Shown here: piece by piece, positions 19,447-29,342 of the stretch | Layout: every line of letters starts with the position of its first letter | Position numbering within the stretch: the first letter of the stretch is position 1 | Assembly (NCBI RefSeq): GCF_002592005.1 | Contig: NZ_NVQF01000009.1 | Location: 1 to 64,000, forward strand | DNA from: Mycolicibacterium palauense | GTDB lineage: Bacteria > Actinomycetota > Actinomycetes > Mycobacteriales > Mycobacteriaceae | Length of the DNA: 64,000 nucleotides | Reading direction: 5' to 3' | Translations under genes and position numbers: made by a program | The notes under the pieces: generated by a model | Database searches by the model: none | Seen by the model: the letters and a program-made list of their open reading frames with translations, nothing else | Told to the model about the DNA's origin: nothing

Positions 19447-20196
19447 ATGAGTGACGACAAGTTGCTGACCCGCATCGCGGCGCTGCTGCGCCAGGCGGAG
19501 GGCACCGACAACCCCCACGAGGCCGAGGCCTTCATGGCCGCGGCCCAACGGCTGGCCACGGCCACCTCCATCGACCTGGCGGTGGCCCGCTCGCACGCCA
19601 CCAAACGCGAAGCCGCGCAACGCCCGATGCAGCGCACCATCACCATCGGTGAGGCCGGCTCGAAGGGGCTGCGCACCTACGTACAGTTGTTCGCGCTGAT
19701 CGCGGCGGCCAACGACGTCAAATGCGATGTCGCCTCGAACTCGGCCTACGTCTACGCCTACGGGTTCGGCGAGGACATCGACGCCACCCACGCGCTCTAC
19801 GCCAGCCTGGTGGTGCAGATGGTCCGGGCCTGCGACTCCTATCTGGCCACCGGTGCGCACCGTCCCACCCCCACGATCACCGCCCGGTTGAATTTCCAGC
19901 TGGCCTTCGGGGCGCGGATCGGTCAACGGCTCAGCGAGGCCCGCGAGGAGGCGCGCCGGGAGGCCCGGCGCGACCGTGAGCGCGCTCCCGGGACGGCGAT
20001 CGCCTTGCGCGACAAGGATATCGAATTGCACGACTTCTACCGCAGTGCCTCCCGGGCGCGCGGCACCTGGCGGGCGGCCCGCGCATCGGCGGGCTACTCC
20101 TCGGCGGCGCGGCGGGCCGGTGACCGCGCGGGTCGGCGCGCGCGGCTGGGGGAGTCCACCGAGCTGCCGGGGGCACGGACCCGGCTGGAGCGGTGA
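19447..20196 (+). CDS. DUF2786 protein (Rv0184-like)
   Basis: 249 residues. The N-terminal DUF2786 segment (LLTRIAALLRQAEGTDNPHEAEAFMAAAQRLA) is followed by a mixed domain and a very Arg/Glu-rich helical region (SEAREEARREARRDRERA, near 160-180) and a basic C-terminus, suggesting nucleic-acid contact. ATG 19447 has GAGGACGAGGCG in front. The function of the family is unknown. The stop overlaps the start of the metallohydrolase (GTGA), and the same gene pair occurs in M. tuberculosis (Rv0184-Rv0185). Confidence 0.8.
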   Translation: MSDDKLLTRIAALLRQAEGTDNPHEAEAFMAAAQRLATATSIDLAVARSHATKREAAQRPMQRTITIGEAGSKGLRTYVQLFALIAAANDVKCDVASNSAYVYAYGFGEDIDATHALYASLVVQMVRACDSYLATGAHRPTPTITARLNFQLAFGARIGQRLSEAREEARREARRDRERAPGTAIALRDKDIELHDFYRSASRARGTWRAARASAGYSSAARRAGDRAGRRARLGESTELPGARTRLER

Positions 20197-20690
20197 GCAC
20201 CCGGGACACCCAGCGCGCCAAGGTGTACGCCGCCGAGCAGTTCGTCCGGACGCTGTTCGACCGGGCCGCCGAGCACGGCCAGCAGACGGTGGATTTCTTC
20301 GGGACGTCGCTGACGTTGCCGCCGGAGGCCCGGTTCGGGTCGGTCGAGGCCGTCCGCCGCTACGTCGACCGGGTCCTGGCCATGCCGGCGGTCCGGCACG
20401 GATGGGCCCCCGCGCCGCTGGCGGTCCGCCCCCGGCGCGGGGTGGCCGCCGCGCACTACGAAAACACCGGCAGCACAGCCGTTGTCGCCGTACCCGACGA
20501 CACCAGCCGGTGGGCATTGCGGGAGCTTGTCGTGCTCCACGAGATCGCGCACCACCTCTCACCGGCACCGCCGGCGCACGGACCGGCGTTCGTCTGCACA
20601 CACTGCGAGCTGGCCGAGGTCGTGATGGGTCCCGAGGTGGGCCATGTGCTGCGGGTCGTGTACGCCAAGGAGGGGGTGCGGCTACGGTAG
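20193..20690 (+). CDS. Putative metallohydrolase (TIGR04338-type, Rv0185-like)
   Basis: 165 residues with a zincin-type motif HEIAHHLSP near residue 115 and a further His/Cys set in FVCTHCELAE. Such actinobacterial proteins are annotated as metallohydrolases, and the substrate is unknown. GTG 20193 overlaps the DUF2786 stop by 4 bp, so the two proteins are probably made together and may act together. The next gene starts 5 bp after the stop. Confidence 0.75.
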   Translation: MSTRDTQRAKVYAAEQFVRTLFDRAAEHGQQTVDFFGTSLTLPPEARFGSVEAVRRYVDRVLAMPAVRHGWAPAPLAVRPRRGVAAAHYENTGSTAVVAVPDDTSRWALRELVVLHEIAHHLSPAPPAHGPAFVCTHCELAEVVMGPEVGHVLRVVYAKEGVRLR

Positions 20691-20695
20691 GCGCT

Positions 20696-21349
20696 GTGAG
20701 CGAGCCCTCTGCGCAGTCCGTGGACCATCTGCTCGACGAGCTTCTGCTCGGCGAGGACCCGCCGCTGGCCGCCGCACTCGCCGACAGCGCCGCCGCGGGC
20801 CTGCCGCCGATCGAGGTGTCGCCTCAGGCCGCGCACCTCCTGGGGCTGTTGGTGCGCATCTCCGGCGCCCGGCGGGTGCTCGAGATCGGCACGCTGGGCG
20901 GCTACAGCACCATCTGCCTGGCCCGCGCGGTCGGGCCGGAGGGCAGCGTCGTGACGCTGGAGTCCGAGTCCGCCCACGCCGAGGTGGCCGCGGCCAACCT
21001 GGCCCGCGCCGGGGTGGCCGACCGGGTGGAGATCGTCGTCGGGCTGGCCCTGGACAGCCTGGCGCGCCTGAGCGGCGAGTTCGATCTCGTCTTCATCGAC
21101 GCCGACAAGGAGAACAACTCCGAGTACGTGCGTTGGGCCGTGGAGCTGGGCCACCCGGGCACGGTGATCGTCGTCGACAATGTGGTGCGCGGTGGCCGGG
21201 TCCTCGATCCCGCACCCTCGGACGAGCAGGCCCGCGCGGTGCGCGACATGCTGGAGATGATGGGTCGGCACCCCCGGCTGGACACCGCGGCGATCCAGAC
21301 GGTCGGCGCCAAGGGCTGGGACGGTCTCGCGGTGGCGCTGCTGGACTGA
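20696..21349 (+). CDS. SAM-dependent O-methyltransferase (Rv0187-like)
   Basis: 217 residues of the catechol/caffeoyl-CoA O-methyltransferase family: SAM motif VLEIGTLGGYSTICLA, acidic VTLES, FDLVFIDADKENNSEYV with the metal-binding Asp, and VIVVDNVVRGG. It transfers methyl groups to phenolic or catechol hydroxyls with a divalent metal; the natural substrate is unknown. GTG 20696 lies 5 bp after the metallohydrolase stop, so they are probably one operon. The bglS gene that I recall between these genes in M. tuberculosis is absent. Confidence 0.87.
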   Translation: MSEPSAQSVDHLLDELLLGEDPPLAAALADSAAAGLPPIEVSPQAAHLLGLLVRISGARRVLEIGTLGGYSTICLARAVGPEGSVVTLESESAHAEVAAANLARAGVADRVEIVVGLALDSLARLSGEFDLVFIDADKENNSEYVRWAVELGHPGTVIVVDNVVRGGRVLDPAPSDEQARAVRDMLEMMGRHPRLDTAAIQTVGAKGWDGLAVALLD

Positions 21350-21409
21350 GGTCCCCATGACGGCGCCAACGGGGTGTTGCCCGGGGATCGGGTCTGTCAG
21401 GATCGGAAG

Positions 21410-21850
21410 ATGAGCCGACCCCCAATTCCACCGGTCACCCGGCGTGGTGTCCTGCTCGGCGCCGGCGCGCTGGGAGCCGCCGGTGCCGCCGGCGCGTTCG
21501 TGTCCGCCTGCTCCGGTGCCGACACCGCAGACTCCGGCGGCGATACCTCGTCGGCTGCCGCGGCCCCCGTCGAGGTGAGCACCGCCGACGTTCCGGTGGG
21601 CGGCGGGGTGGTCCTGCGAGACGCCAAGGTGGTGGTGACCCAGCCGCAGCCGGGCCAGTATCACGGCTTCAGCGCGGTGTGCACCCATCGGGGCTGCCTG
21701 GTCGCCGACGTCGCCGACGGTCTGATCCACTGCCCGTGCCACGGCAGCGAGTTCAGCGACGTCGACGGCGCCGTCGAGCACGGACCGGCCACCGAGCCGC
21801 TCCCGGCCAGGACGGTCACGGTCAACGGCGCGACCCTGACGGTCGACTGA
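21410..21850 (+). CDS. Tat-exported Rieske [2Fe-2S] lipoprotein
   Basis: 146 residues. A twin-arginine signal (TRRGVLLGAG, Arg 11-12) ends at a plausible lipobox VSAC (Cys34), then a short Ser/Ala linker and a compact Rieske domain with CTHRGC (91-96) and CPCHGS (108-113), whose two Cys and two His bind the cluster. It is small for a bc1 Rieske protein and resembles stand-alone actinobacterial Rieske proteins, so it is probably an extracytoplasmic electron carrier of unknown partner. It is convergent with ilvD, 16 bp away. Confidence 0.88.
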   Translation: MSRPPIPPVTRRGVLLGAGALGAAGAAGAFVSACSGADTADSGGDTSSAAAAPVEVSTADVPVGGGVVLRDAKVVVTQPQPGQYHGFSAVCTHRGCLVADVADGLIHCPCHGSEFSDVDGAVEHGPATEPLPARTVTVNGATLTVD

Positions 21851-21866
21851 CCCGGGTGCCGGCCGC

Positions 21867-23600
21867 TCAGGTGCAGACGGCGCCGACCGCCGCCGAGCCG
21901 ACCAGCTTGGTGTACTTGGCCAGCACGCCGGAGTTGTAGCGCGGCGGCAACGGCTCGAAACCGACCTTGCGGGATTCGAATTCGTCCTTGTCGACCAGCA
22001 CGTCGAGGGTGCCGTTGGCCACGTCGAGGCGAATGCGGTCACCGTCGCGCAGGAACGCGATCGGCCCGCCGTCGACCGCCTCGGGCGCGATGTGGCCCAC
22101 GCACAGGCCGGTGGTGCCGCCGGAGAAGCGGCCGTCGGTCATCAGCAGAACGTCCTTGCCGAGGCCGGCGCCCTTGATCGCACCGGTGATGGCCAGCATC
22201 TCGCGCATGCCCGGGCCGCCCTTGGGGCCCTCGTAACGGATGACGACGACGTCACCGTGGGTGATGGTGCCGTCCTCCAGTGCGTCCAGGGCCGCGCGTT
22301 CCCGCTCGAAAACGCGCGCGGTGCCCTCGAACACGTCGGAGTCGAAGCCGGCCGACTTGACCACCGCGCCCTCCGGTGCCAGCGAGCCGTGCAGGATCGT
22401 GATGCCGCCCGTGGGGTGGATCGGGTTGCCCAGCGCGCGAAGCACTTTCCCGTCGGGATCGGGCGGTGCGATGTGGGCCAGGTTCTGCGCCATGGTCTCG
22501 CCGGTCACGGTCATGACGTCGCCGTGCATCAGGCCCGCGTCCAGCAGGGCCTTCATCACCACGGGAACCCCGCCGATGTGGTCGACGTCGAACATGACGT
22601 GCTGGCCGAACGGTTTGACGTCGGCCAGGTGCGGCACCTTGGCCCCGATCCGCGTGAAGTCGTCGAGGGACAGTTTCACGTTCGCCTCGTAGGCGATGGC
22701 CAGCAGGTGCAGCACGGCGTTGGTCGAACCGCCGAACGCCATCACCACCGCGATGGCGTTCTCGAACGCCTCCTTGACCAGGATGTCGCGGGCGGTGATG
22801 CCGCGGCGCAGCAGTTCGACGACGGCCATCCCGCTGCGGCGGGCGAACCCGTCGCGGCGACGGTCGGTGGCCGGGGGAGCGGCACTGCCCGGCAACGACA
22901 TCCCCAGGGCCTCGGCCGCCGAGGCCATCGTGTTCGCGGTGTACATCCCGCCGCAGGCGCCCTCGCCGGGGCAGATGGCGCGCTCGATGGCGTCGACGTC
23001 CTCGCGGGGCATCAGCCCCCGCGCGCAGGCGCCGACGGCCTCGAACGCGTCGATGATCGTGACGTCCTTCTCACTGCCGTCGGAGAGCTTGGCCCGCCCC
23101 GGCAGGATCGATCCGGCATAGAGGAAGACGCTGGCCAGATCGAGACGGGCCGCGGCCATCAGCATGCCCGGCAGTGACTTGTCGCAACCGGCGAGCAGCA
23201 CGGAGCCGTCCAGTCGCTCGGCCTGCATCACGGTCTCGACGCTGTCGGCGATCACCTCGCGCGAGACCAGCGAGAAGTGCATGCCCTCGTGGCCCATCGA
23301 GATCCCGTCGGACACCGAGATGGTGCCGAACTCCATCGGGTAGCCGCCGGCCTCGAACACGCCCTCCTTGACGGCCTTGGCCAACCGGTCCAGGGACAGG
23401 TTGCACGGCGTGATCTCGTTCCACGAGGAGGCCACACCGATCTGCGGCTTGGCGAAGTCGTCGTCGCCCATGCCCACCGCGCGCAGCATCCCGCGGGCCG
23501 CGGCCTTCTCCAGACCGTCGGTGACGTCGCGACTGCGCGGCTTGATGTCGGGCGTGCTGTCGGGAGCGGTTTTTGGGTCGGCACCGTGCGCGGAAGGCAT
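21867..23600 (-). CDS. ilvD: Dihydroxy-acid dehydratase IlvD
   Basis: 577 residues; converts 2,3-dihydroxy-3-methylbutanoate or -pentanoate into the 2-keto acids of valine and isoleucine biosynthesis (and toward CoA). Cysteines at about 66 (NEITPCN), 139 (AGCDKSLPG) and 216 (GEGACGGMY) fit the iron-sulfur ligands; [15 protein letters not shown] and the C-terminal catalytic region are intact. ATG 23600 gives the family length (575 in M. tuberculosis). It is divergent from the copper-regulated operon; the RicR operator lies 59 bp upstream of this start. Confidence 0.96.
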   Translation of the reverse strand: MPSAHGADPKTAPDSTPDIKPRSRDVTDGLEKAAARGMLRAVGMGDDDFAKPQIGVASSWNEITPCNLSLDRLAKAVKEGVFEAGGYPMEFGTISVSDGISMGHEGMHFSLVSREVIADSVETVMQAERLDGSVLLAGCDKSLPGMLMAAARLDLASVFLYAGSILPGRAKLSDGSEKDVTIIDAFEAVGACARGLMPREDVDAIERAICPGEGACGGMYTANTMASAAEALGMSLPGSAAPPATDRRRDGFARRSGMAVVELLRRGITARDILVKEAFENAIAVVMAFGGSTNAVLHLLAIAYEANVKLSLDDFTRIGAKVPHLADVKPFGQHVMFDVDHIGGVPVVMKALLDAGLMHGDVMTVTGETMAQNLAHIAPPDPDGKVLRALGNPIHPTGGITILHGSLAPEGAVVKSAGFDSDVFEGTARVFERERAALDALEDGTITHGDVVVIRYEGPKGGPGMREMLAITGAIKGAGLGKDVLLMTDGRFSGGTTGLCVGHIAPEAVDGGPIAFLRDGDRIRLDVANGTLDVLVDKDEFESRKVGFEPLPPRYNSGVLAKYTKLVGSAAVGAVCT

Positions 23601-23658
23601 GACCAGAAGTATGCCCCTCCGTGGTAGGGCGCCAAAATCCGTTTCGCCGCCGTTCCAA

Positions 23659-23673
23659 TACCCTACTGGGGTA
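23659..23673. promoter_or_regulatory. RicR/CsoR-type copper operator
   Basis: TACCC-TACTG-GGGTA, a perfect match to the TACCC-N5-GGGTA palindrome known for the mycobacterial RicR regulon. It lies 18 bp upstream of the DUF305 lipoprotein ATG and 58 bp from the ilvD start. RicR, encoded two genes on, should bind here without copper and release on Cu(I), making the operon autoregulated. The short spacing suggests a very short leader. Confidence 0.88.
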
Positions 23674-23691
23674 CTCGGTACGCTGACCGCC

Positions 23692-24345
23692 ATGAAGCGC
23701 TTCACAGCCCGCGCCGCCGCGGCCGGCGGAGTCGCCGGAGCATCGGTGGCCTCGGTCGCCCTGGCCGCCGCGGTGCTGCTGGCCGGCTGCTCGGGTGACG
23801 CCGGCGGCGACGAGCAGGCCGGGCGCACCGATCAGGACCTCACCGAGCAGACCCCGGTGATCACCGGTCAGCCGGCGTCGTTCAACGACGACGACATCGC
23901 CTTCGCCTCGCACATGGTCGCCCACCACCAGCAGGCCGTCGAATTGGCCGGGCTGGTGCCCGGGCGCAGCTCCGACGCCGAGGTGCTCGCCCTGGCCCGG
24001 CAGATCCAGGCCGAACAGCAGCCCGAGATCGACACGCTCAAAGCCCTGCTGGTGCAGTGGAACGACGGGTCGGGCGCGCAGTCGGCGCCCGGGGACCACG
24101 GCGGCACCGGCATGCCGGGGATGGCCGACGATGCCACGATGGCCAAGCTGGCGTCACTGTCGGGCACGCAGTTCGACGCGCTGTGGCTGCAGACGATGAT
24201 CGATCACCACCGCGGCGCCGTCGACATGGCCGGCACCGAGATCGCCGACGGGGTGAACACCGACGCAAAGCGGTTGGCCCAGGGAATCGTCACCGCGCAG
24301 CAGGCCGAGATCGACCGGATGACCTCGATGCTGAGCGCCGGATGA
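23692..24345 (+). CDS. DUF305 lipoprotein, copper-responsive
   Basis: 217 residues. Lipobox LLAGC (Cys33), then two DUF305 helical repeats each with paired histidines: [14 protein letters not shown] and [15 protein letters not shown] Met/His/Gly-rich linker ([17 protein letters not shown]) could also bind metal. DUF305 proteins are ferritin-like, exported, and often found with copper-resistance genes, so an extracytoplasmic copper-binding role is inferred. The gene is directly behind the RicR operator and its stop overlaps an in-frame ATG of ricR (ATGA). Confidence 0.85.
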   Translation: MKRFTARAAAAGGVAGASVASVALAAAVLLAGCSGDAGGDEQAGRTDQDLTEQTPVITGQPASFNDDDIAFASHMVAHHQQAVELAGLVPGRSSDAEVLALARQIQAEQQPEIDTLKALLVQWNDGSGAQSAPGDHGGTGMPGMADDATMAKLASLSGTQFDALWLQTMIDHHRGAVDMAGTEIADGVNTDAKRLAQGIVTAQQAEIDRMTSMLSAG

Positions 24346-24362
24346 CCACACAGGAGGAACCC

Positions 24363-24674
24363 GTGAACCAGCCCCACGCCGAGCCGCAGGGCGATCGCGG
24401 CTATTCGCCCCACAAGGAGAACTACGCCAAACGGTTGCGCCGCATCGAGGGTCAGGTGCGTGGCATCGCCAAGATGATCGACGAGGACAAGTACTGCATC
24501 GACGTCCTGACCCAGATCAGCGCCGTCAACAGCGCGCTGCAGTCGGTGGCCCTGGGGCTGCTCGACGAACACCTGGCGCACTGCGTCAGCCACGCCGTCG
24601 CCGAAGGGGGCGAGGAGGCGGACAAGAAGCTCGCCGAGGCGTCGGCGGCCATCGCGCGCCTGGTCCGCTCCTGA
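24363..24674 (+). CDS. ricR: Copper-sensing repressor RicR (CsoR family)
   Basis: 103 residues of the all-helical CsoR family: KRLRRIEGQVRGIAKMI, Cys45 in YCIDVL, and His70/Cys74 in DEHLAHC, the Cys-His-Cys set that binds Cu(I). I chose GTG 24363 because a full AGGAGGA precedes it; ATG 24342, overlapping the DUF305 stop, would add 7 residues. Position next to ilvD and an Rv0191-like exporter, plus the upstream operator, identifies it as RicR rather than the CsoR of the csoR-ctpV operon. Confidence 0.93.
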   Translation: MNQPHAEPQGDRGYSPHKENYAKRLRRIEGQVRGIAKMIDEDKYCIDVLTQISAVNSALQSVALGLLDEHLAHCVSHAVAEGGEEADKKLAEASAAIARLVRS

Positions 24675-24804
24675 GCGCTGCGGGGTTCCCTGCCGAGCGC
24701 TGACCGCGGGGCGTGCCCGGGCACCGGCGGGTGGTGCCGCGCGTGGTGACGCGGCCACGGCGTCGGCAACCGCTACCGTGAGCCTCGATACCGAGGAGCA
24801 ACTC

Positions 24805-26040
24805 ATGACTGCGCGGCCCCGGACAGTGCCCCTCCGCCCGTGGTCCCCCCGCGCCGCGGCCCAGCTCGGCGTGTTGTCGGCCGCCGCGTTCGTCTACGTC
24901 ACCGCCGAATTGCTGCCCGTCGGAGCGCTGCCCGACATCGCCGCGGACCTGAACGTCAGCGAGGCCCTGGTCGGGACGCTGCTGGCCGGTTATGCGCTGG
25001 TCGCGGCAGCGATGACGGTTCCGCTGGTGCGGGCGACAGCGCACTGGTCGCGGCGCCGGACGCTGTTGGTGACGCTGGTCTGTCTGACCCTGTCACAGGT
25101 GGTCTGTGCGCTGGCGCCGGACTTCACCGTGCTGGCCGCGGGCCGGATGACCACGGCGCTGACCCACGGGCTGATGTGGTCGGTGCTGGCACCGATCGGG
25201 GTGCGGCTGGTTCCGGCCGGCTACGCGGGACGCGCCACCACCGCGGTCTATCTGGGCACCGGCCTGGCGCTGGTCGTCGGAAGCCCGCTGACCGCGGCGC
25301 TGAGTCAGCTCGCCGGATGGCGGTCGGCGACGGCGGTGATCGCGCTGGCGGCGGCCGCGGTGACCGCGGCGGCGCGCTGGATGCTGCCGGAACTGCCCGC
25401 CGTCTCCGCGGGTCCCGGGCGCCGGCGGCAGCGATACCGCCGCAGCCTGGTCCTGCTGTGCGGCCTGACGCTGTTGGGCGTGGCCGGCCATTTCATGTCC
25501 TACACCTTCATCGTGGTGCTGTTGCGCGACGTGGTGGGGATCGGTGGCGCCGGCGCGGCCTGGGTGCTGGCAGCTTACGGGGTCGCGGGGCTGGTGGCGA
25601 TGACGCTGCTGGCCCGGCCGTTGGACCGCGCCCCGAAAGCCACCCTGACGAGTGCCCTGGTGGGTATGACGGCCGCGTTCGCGGTTCTGGCGGTGCTCGC
25701 CACCGGTGTCGCGTCGGCCGTGACGGTCCCGGCGGTGACGACCGTGGCCGGAGTGGCGGTCGTGGTGTTGTGGGGCGCACTGGCGACCGCCGTGCCGCCG
25801 ATGCTGCAGACCTCGGCGATCCGCACCTCCCCGGAGGACCCCGACGGCGCCTCCGGCCTGTACGTCGCGGCCTTCCAGGTCGGGATCATGGCGGGTTCGC
25901 TGCTGGGCGGGCTGGTCTACGAGACCGCGGGAATCGCGGTGATGGTCGCCGGATCGGGGTTGCTGGTGGCCACGGCGCTGGCCGGTGTGGTGGCCAGTCG
26001 TGGGCTCTTCGGTGCCCCGCCGGAGCGCGGCTCGGCGTAA
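24805..26040 (+). CDS. MFS exporter (Rv0191-like)
   Basis: 411 residues with twelve predicted helices. The first cytoplasmic loop has [14 protein letters not shown] and the fifth helix carries [24 protein letters not shown], resembling the antiporter motif of the DHA1 12-TMS (sugar efflux/AraJ-like) drug exporters. ATG 24805 has GAGGAG 6 bases upstream; GTG 24778 is a weaker alternative. It lies 130 bp after ricR; no RicR box was seen in that gap, so copper control is only possible by read-through. Substrate unknown. Confidence 0.85.
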   Translation: MTARPRTVPLRPWSPRAAAQLGVLSAAAFVYVTAELLPVGALPDIAADLNVSEALVGTLLAGYALVAAAMTVPLVRATAHWSRRRTLLVTLVCLTLSQVVCALAPDFTVLAAGRMTTALTHGLMWSVLAPIGVRLVPAGYAGRATTAVYLGTGLALVVGSPLTAALSQLAGWRSATAVIALAAAAVTAAARWMLPELPAVSAGPGRRRQRYRRSLVLLCGLTLLGVAGHFMSYTFIVVLLRDVVGIGGAGAAWVLAAYGVAGLVAMTLLARPLDRAPKATLTSALVGMTAAFAVLAVLATGVASAVTVPAVTTVAGVAVVVLWGALATAVPPMLQTSAIRTSPEDPDGASGLYVAAFQVGIMAGSLLGGLVYETAGIAVMVAGSGLLVATALAGVVASRGLFGAPPERGSA

Positions 26041-26200
26041 CGAACGCCGTGGTGGCGGCGATGAAACTCCCAGAAACCCCCAGGAAGTGTGTCCCGGCGT
26101 CGGCGGCTGCCCGCGGCGCCCCGGTGTGGCGCAACCCGGGATAGCTGGTCCGCCGGCTGTGCCACACTGGAAACGAAGAGATCGAAGTGGAGGTCGGGTT

Positions 26201-27223
26201 ATGCGCAACCCATCACGTAGGTGGAGCACGGGTGCCCCCCTGGGTGCACTGGTGGGCGCCCTAGGCGTGGCCGCGTCGCTGGTGCTGGGAGCCGCACCGG
26301 CCGGGGCGGACCCCGAGGTGAACCCCGCCGATCCCGCCGCCCCGTCGGTGGCCGACCCGCTGGCCCCGCTGGACGCCACCCCCGAATCGGCCGCCGGGTC
26401 GACCGCCGGGTCGGCGGAATCCGGGTCGGTGCCGGTGGAGAACTACGGGGCTCCGGCGGTGATCCCCGAGGGCACCCCGGCCGGGCAGAACCCGCTGCCG
26501 TTCACCGGCAGCCCGCCGTTCCGGCCGCCGTCGTTCAACCCGGTCAACGGCGCGATGGTGGGCGTGGCCAAGCCGATCATCATCAACTTCGCCGTGCCGA
26601 TCGCCAACCGCCAGATGGCCCAGGACGCCATCCACATCTCCTCCAACCCGCCCGTGCCGGGCCGGTTCTACTGGACGAGCGACTCCCAGGTGCGGTGGCG
26701 CCCGCAGGACTTCTGGCCGTCGAACACCGTGGTCACCATCGACGCCGCCGGCACCAAGTCGAGCTTCCGGACCGGCGACTACCTGGTGGCCACCGTCGAC
26801 GACAGCACCCACGAGATGGAGATCATGCGCAACGGGAAGCTGGAGAAGACCTTCCCGGTGTCGATGGGCAAGCCCGACGGCAAGCACGAGACCAAGAACG
26901 GCACCTACTACGTGCTGGAGAAGTTCCCGGACATCATCATGGACTCCTCCACCTACGGGGTGCCGGTGGACTCCGCCGAGGGCTACAAGCTGAAGGTGCA
27001 GGACGCGGTGCGCATCGACAACAGCGGCATCTTCGTGCACAGCGCGCCGTGGTCGGTCGGCGACCAGGGCGAGCGCAACGTCAGCCACGGGTGCATCAAC
27101 CTCAGCCCCGCGAACGCCCAGTGGTTCTTCGACAACTTCGGCAGCGGCGACCCGGTGGTCGTGAAGAACTCGGTCGGCCTGTACAACCAGAACGACGGCG
27201 CCCAGGACTGGCAGCTGTTCTGA
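26201..27223 (+). CDS. L,D-transpeptidase (YkuD domain, Rv0192-like)
   Basis: 340 residues. Signal sequence ([22 protein letters not shown]), a disordered Ala/Pro/Ser-rich linker (about 33-105), an Ig-like domain ([23 protein letters not shown]...) and a YkuD catalytic domain with His280, then SHGCIN with His296 and nucleophilic Cys298. It forms 3-3 crosslinks in peptidoglycan or attaches proteins to it, outside the membrane. ATG 26201 follows GGAGG by 7 bases. It follows the MFS gene by 160 bp of sequence in which I see no clear promoter. The linker shows a small [11 protein letters not shown] expansion. Confidence 0.92.
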   Translation: MRNPSRRWSTGAPLGALVGALGVAASLVLGAAPAGADPEVNPADPAAPSVADPLAPLDATPESAAGSTAGSAESGSVPVENYGAPAVIPEGTPAGQNPLPFTGSPPFRPPSFNPVNGAMVGVAKPIIINFAVPIANRQMAQDAIHISSNPPVPGRFYWTSDSQVRWRPQDFWPSNTVVTIDAAGTKSSFRTGDYLVATVDDSTHEMEIMRNGKLEKTFPVSMGKPDGKHETKNGTYYVLEKFPDIIMDSSTYGVPVDSAEGYKLKVQDAVRIDNSGIFVHSAPWSVGDQGERNVSHGCINLSPANAQWFFDNFGSGDPVVVKNSVGLYNQNDGAQDWQLF

Positions 27224-27256
27224 GCGCGGCCGGCCGCCCCCCGCTCACCCGACGGT

Positions 27257-29302
27257 TCAGTTCCAGATGTGCACCCGCCGGGACGGCTCCAGATACAGCT
27301 CGTCGTCCTCCTCGACTCCGAACGCCCGGTAGAAGTCGTCGATGTTGCGGACCACACCGTTGCAGCGGAACTCCGGCGGCGAATGCGGATCGGTGGCCAG
27401 CCGGCGGATCGCCTCGGCATCGCGGGACTTGGTGCGCCACACCTGCGCCCAGCCGAAGAACACCCGCTGCACACCGGTGAGGCCGTCGATCACCGGTGCC
27501 TCGCGGCCGCCGAGTGACAGCTTGTAGGCCAGCAGCGCGATCGACAGGCCGCCGAGGTCGCCGATGTTCTCCCCGACGGTGAACGCGCCGTGGACGTGCG
27601 GCGGGCCCTGGGGATTGTCGTGGCCGCGCAGCTGGCGGGGCACGAAGTCGTCGTACTGGTCGATCAGCGCGGTGGTGCGGGTCCCGAATTCGGCCCGGTC
27701 GGTGTCGGTCCACCAGTCCACCAGGTTGCCGTCCCCGTCGTACTTGGCGCCCTGATCGTCGAAGCCGTGGCCGATCTCGTGGCCGATGACCGCACCGATA
27801 CCGCCGTAGTTGGCGGCGTCGTCGGCGTCGGCGTCGAAGAACGGCGGCTGCAGGATCCCGGCCGGGAAGACGATCTCGTTCATCCCCGGGTTGTAGTAGG
27901 CGTTGACGGTCTGCGGCGTCATGAACCATTCGTCGCGGTCGACCGGGCCGCCCAGCTTCGCCAGCTCGCGCGCGAAACCCACCTCGTAGCCGCGGCGGGC
28001 GTTGCCGTACAGGTCGTCCCGGTCGATCACCAGCGTCGAGTAGTCGCGCCAGCGGTTCGGGTAGCCGATCTTGGCGGTGAACTTGTCCAGCTTGGCCAGC
28101 GCGCGCCGGCGGGTCTCCGGGGTCATCCAGTCCAGCTCGTCGATGCTGACCCGGTAGGCCTCGCGCAGGTTATCCACCAGCACGTCCATCCGCGCCTTGT
28201 GTTCGGGCGGGAAGTAGCGCTGCACGTACAGCCGGCCCAGGGCGTCGCCCATCAGGCTCTCGACCAGTGACACGCCCCGCTTCCAGCGTTCGCGGATCTG
28301 CTCGGTGCCGCTGAGCGTGCGGCCGTAGAACGAGAAGTCCTCGGCGACCAGCCCGTCGGTCAGCAGCCCGGCCCGGGCGTGGATCAGCCGCCAGCGCGCC
28401 CAGTCCTTCCACCGCTCCAGCTCGGTGTCCGACCACGCCGCGGCGAACCCCGTCAGGTAGTCGGGCTGGCGCACCACCAGCTCGCCGGCCGTCTCGGGCG
28501 AGCCGCCCAGGCCCCGCAGCCAGCCCGCCCAGTCGAACCCGGGCGCCTCGGCCACCAGGTCGGAGAAGCGGCGCAGGTTGTAGGTCAGGTCGGCGTCGCG
28601 GCGTTTCACCACGTCCCAGTGCGCATCGGCCAGGGTGGCCTCCAGCGCCACGATCCGCTCGGCGCGCTCCGCCTGGGCCGCGGCGTCGCCACCGTAGACC
28701 AGGGCGAACATCGCCGCGATGTGCGCCGGGTAGGCGGCCAGGATCTCGGCGTGCTGCGGGTCGCGGAAGTAGGACTCGTCGGGCAGCCCGATCCCGGACT
28801 GGGTGACGTGCAGCAGGTAGCGCGTCGAATCCTTGGAGTCGGTGTCGATGTAGACGCCGGCACCGCCGCCGACGCCGGTGCGCTGCATGGCGCCGAGGAG
28901 TTCGGCCAGAGCCCGCGCGTCCGGGGCGGCGTCGATCAGCGCCAACTCGTCGAGCAACGGCTGCACGCCCCGGCGCTGCACGGCCTGCTCGTCGAGGAAG
29001 CTGGCGTACAGATCGCCGATCCGCTGCGCGTCGGTGTCGGGCTTGACGGCTCCGCCGTCGGTGGCCGATGTAACGGCTCCGCCGTTGGTGGCCCCGGCGG
29101 CCACCTCGGTGATCAGATCCCGGACCTGCTCCTCGGCACGGTCGTACAGCGACCGGAAGGCGCCGTCGGTGGCGCGGTCCGGGGGGATCGAGTACTCCGC
29201 CAGCCAGCGGCCGTTGACATGGCCGAAGAGATCGTCCTGGGGTCGGGTCTGGTCGTCGACATGGCTCAGGTCGATTCCCGAGCGGATGGCTTCTACCGTC
29301 AC
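27257..29302 (-). CDS. zmp1: Zinc metalloprotease Zmp1 (peptidase M13, neprilysin family)
   Basis: 681 residues. M13 signatures: NAYYNPGMNEIVFPAGIL, zinc motif HEIGH at 508-512, the third zinc ligand Glu in GENIGDLGG, and a C-terminal CNGVVRNIDDFYRAF...RRVHIWN end. The M. tuberculosis orthologue blocks inflammasome activation; no classical signal peptide is visible here either. GTG 29302 is preferred: GGAAGGA is 7 bases upstream. It is slightly longer than the 663-residue orthologue, partly because a 27-bp imperfect repeat (about 29046-29093) inserts ATNGGAVTSATDGGAV near residue 75. It is divergent from two Mce-associated genes. Confidence 0.93.
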   Translation of the reverse strand: MTVEAIRSGIDLSHVDDQTRPQDDLFGHVNGRWLAEYSIPPDRATDGAFRSLYDRAEEQVRDLITEVAAGATNGGAVTSATDGGAVKPDTDAQRIGDLYASFLDEQAVQRRGVQPLLDELALIDAAPDARALAELLGAMQRTGVGGGAGVYIDTDSKDSTRYLLHVTQSGIGLPDESYFRDPQHAEILAAYPAHIAAMFALVYGGDAAAQAERAERIVALEATLADAHWDVVKRRDADLTYNLRRFSDLVAEAPGFDWAGWLRGLGGSPETAGELVVRQPDYLTGFAAAWSDTELERWKDWARWRLIHARAGLLTDGLVAEDFSFYGRTLSGTEQIRERWKRGVSLVESLMGDALGRLYVQRYFPPEHKARMDVLVDNLREAYRVSIDELDWMTPETRRRALAKLDKFTAKIGYPNRWRDYSTLVIDRDDLYGNARRGYEVGFARELAKLGGPVDRDEWFMTPQTVNAYYNPGMNEIVFPAGILQPPFFDADADDAANYGGIGAVIGHEIGHGFDDQGAKYDGDGNLVDWWTDTDRAEFGTRTTALIDQYDDFVPRQLRGHDNPQGPPHVHGAFTVGENIGDLGGLSIALLAYKLSLGGREAPVIDGLTGVQRVFFGWAQVWRTKSRDAEAIRRLATDPHSPPEFRCNGVVRNIDDFYRAFGVEEDDELYLEPSRRVHIWN

Positions 29303-29342
29303 CCCGCCATCCTTCCAGAACCCGCCGGGTACCCTCACGCCC

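Noticed and set aside
23659..23673. Zur or Fur box
   Set aside because: The TACCC-N5-GGGTA symmetry and the neighbouring CsoR-family gene point to copper control; Fur and Zur boxes are AT-rich and longer.
24713..24724. GTGCCCGGGCAC palindrome between ricR and the MFS gene
   Set aside because: A 12-bp GC palindrome is unremarkable at this base composition and does not match the RicR box. Kept only as a possible weak hairpin.
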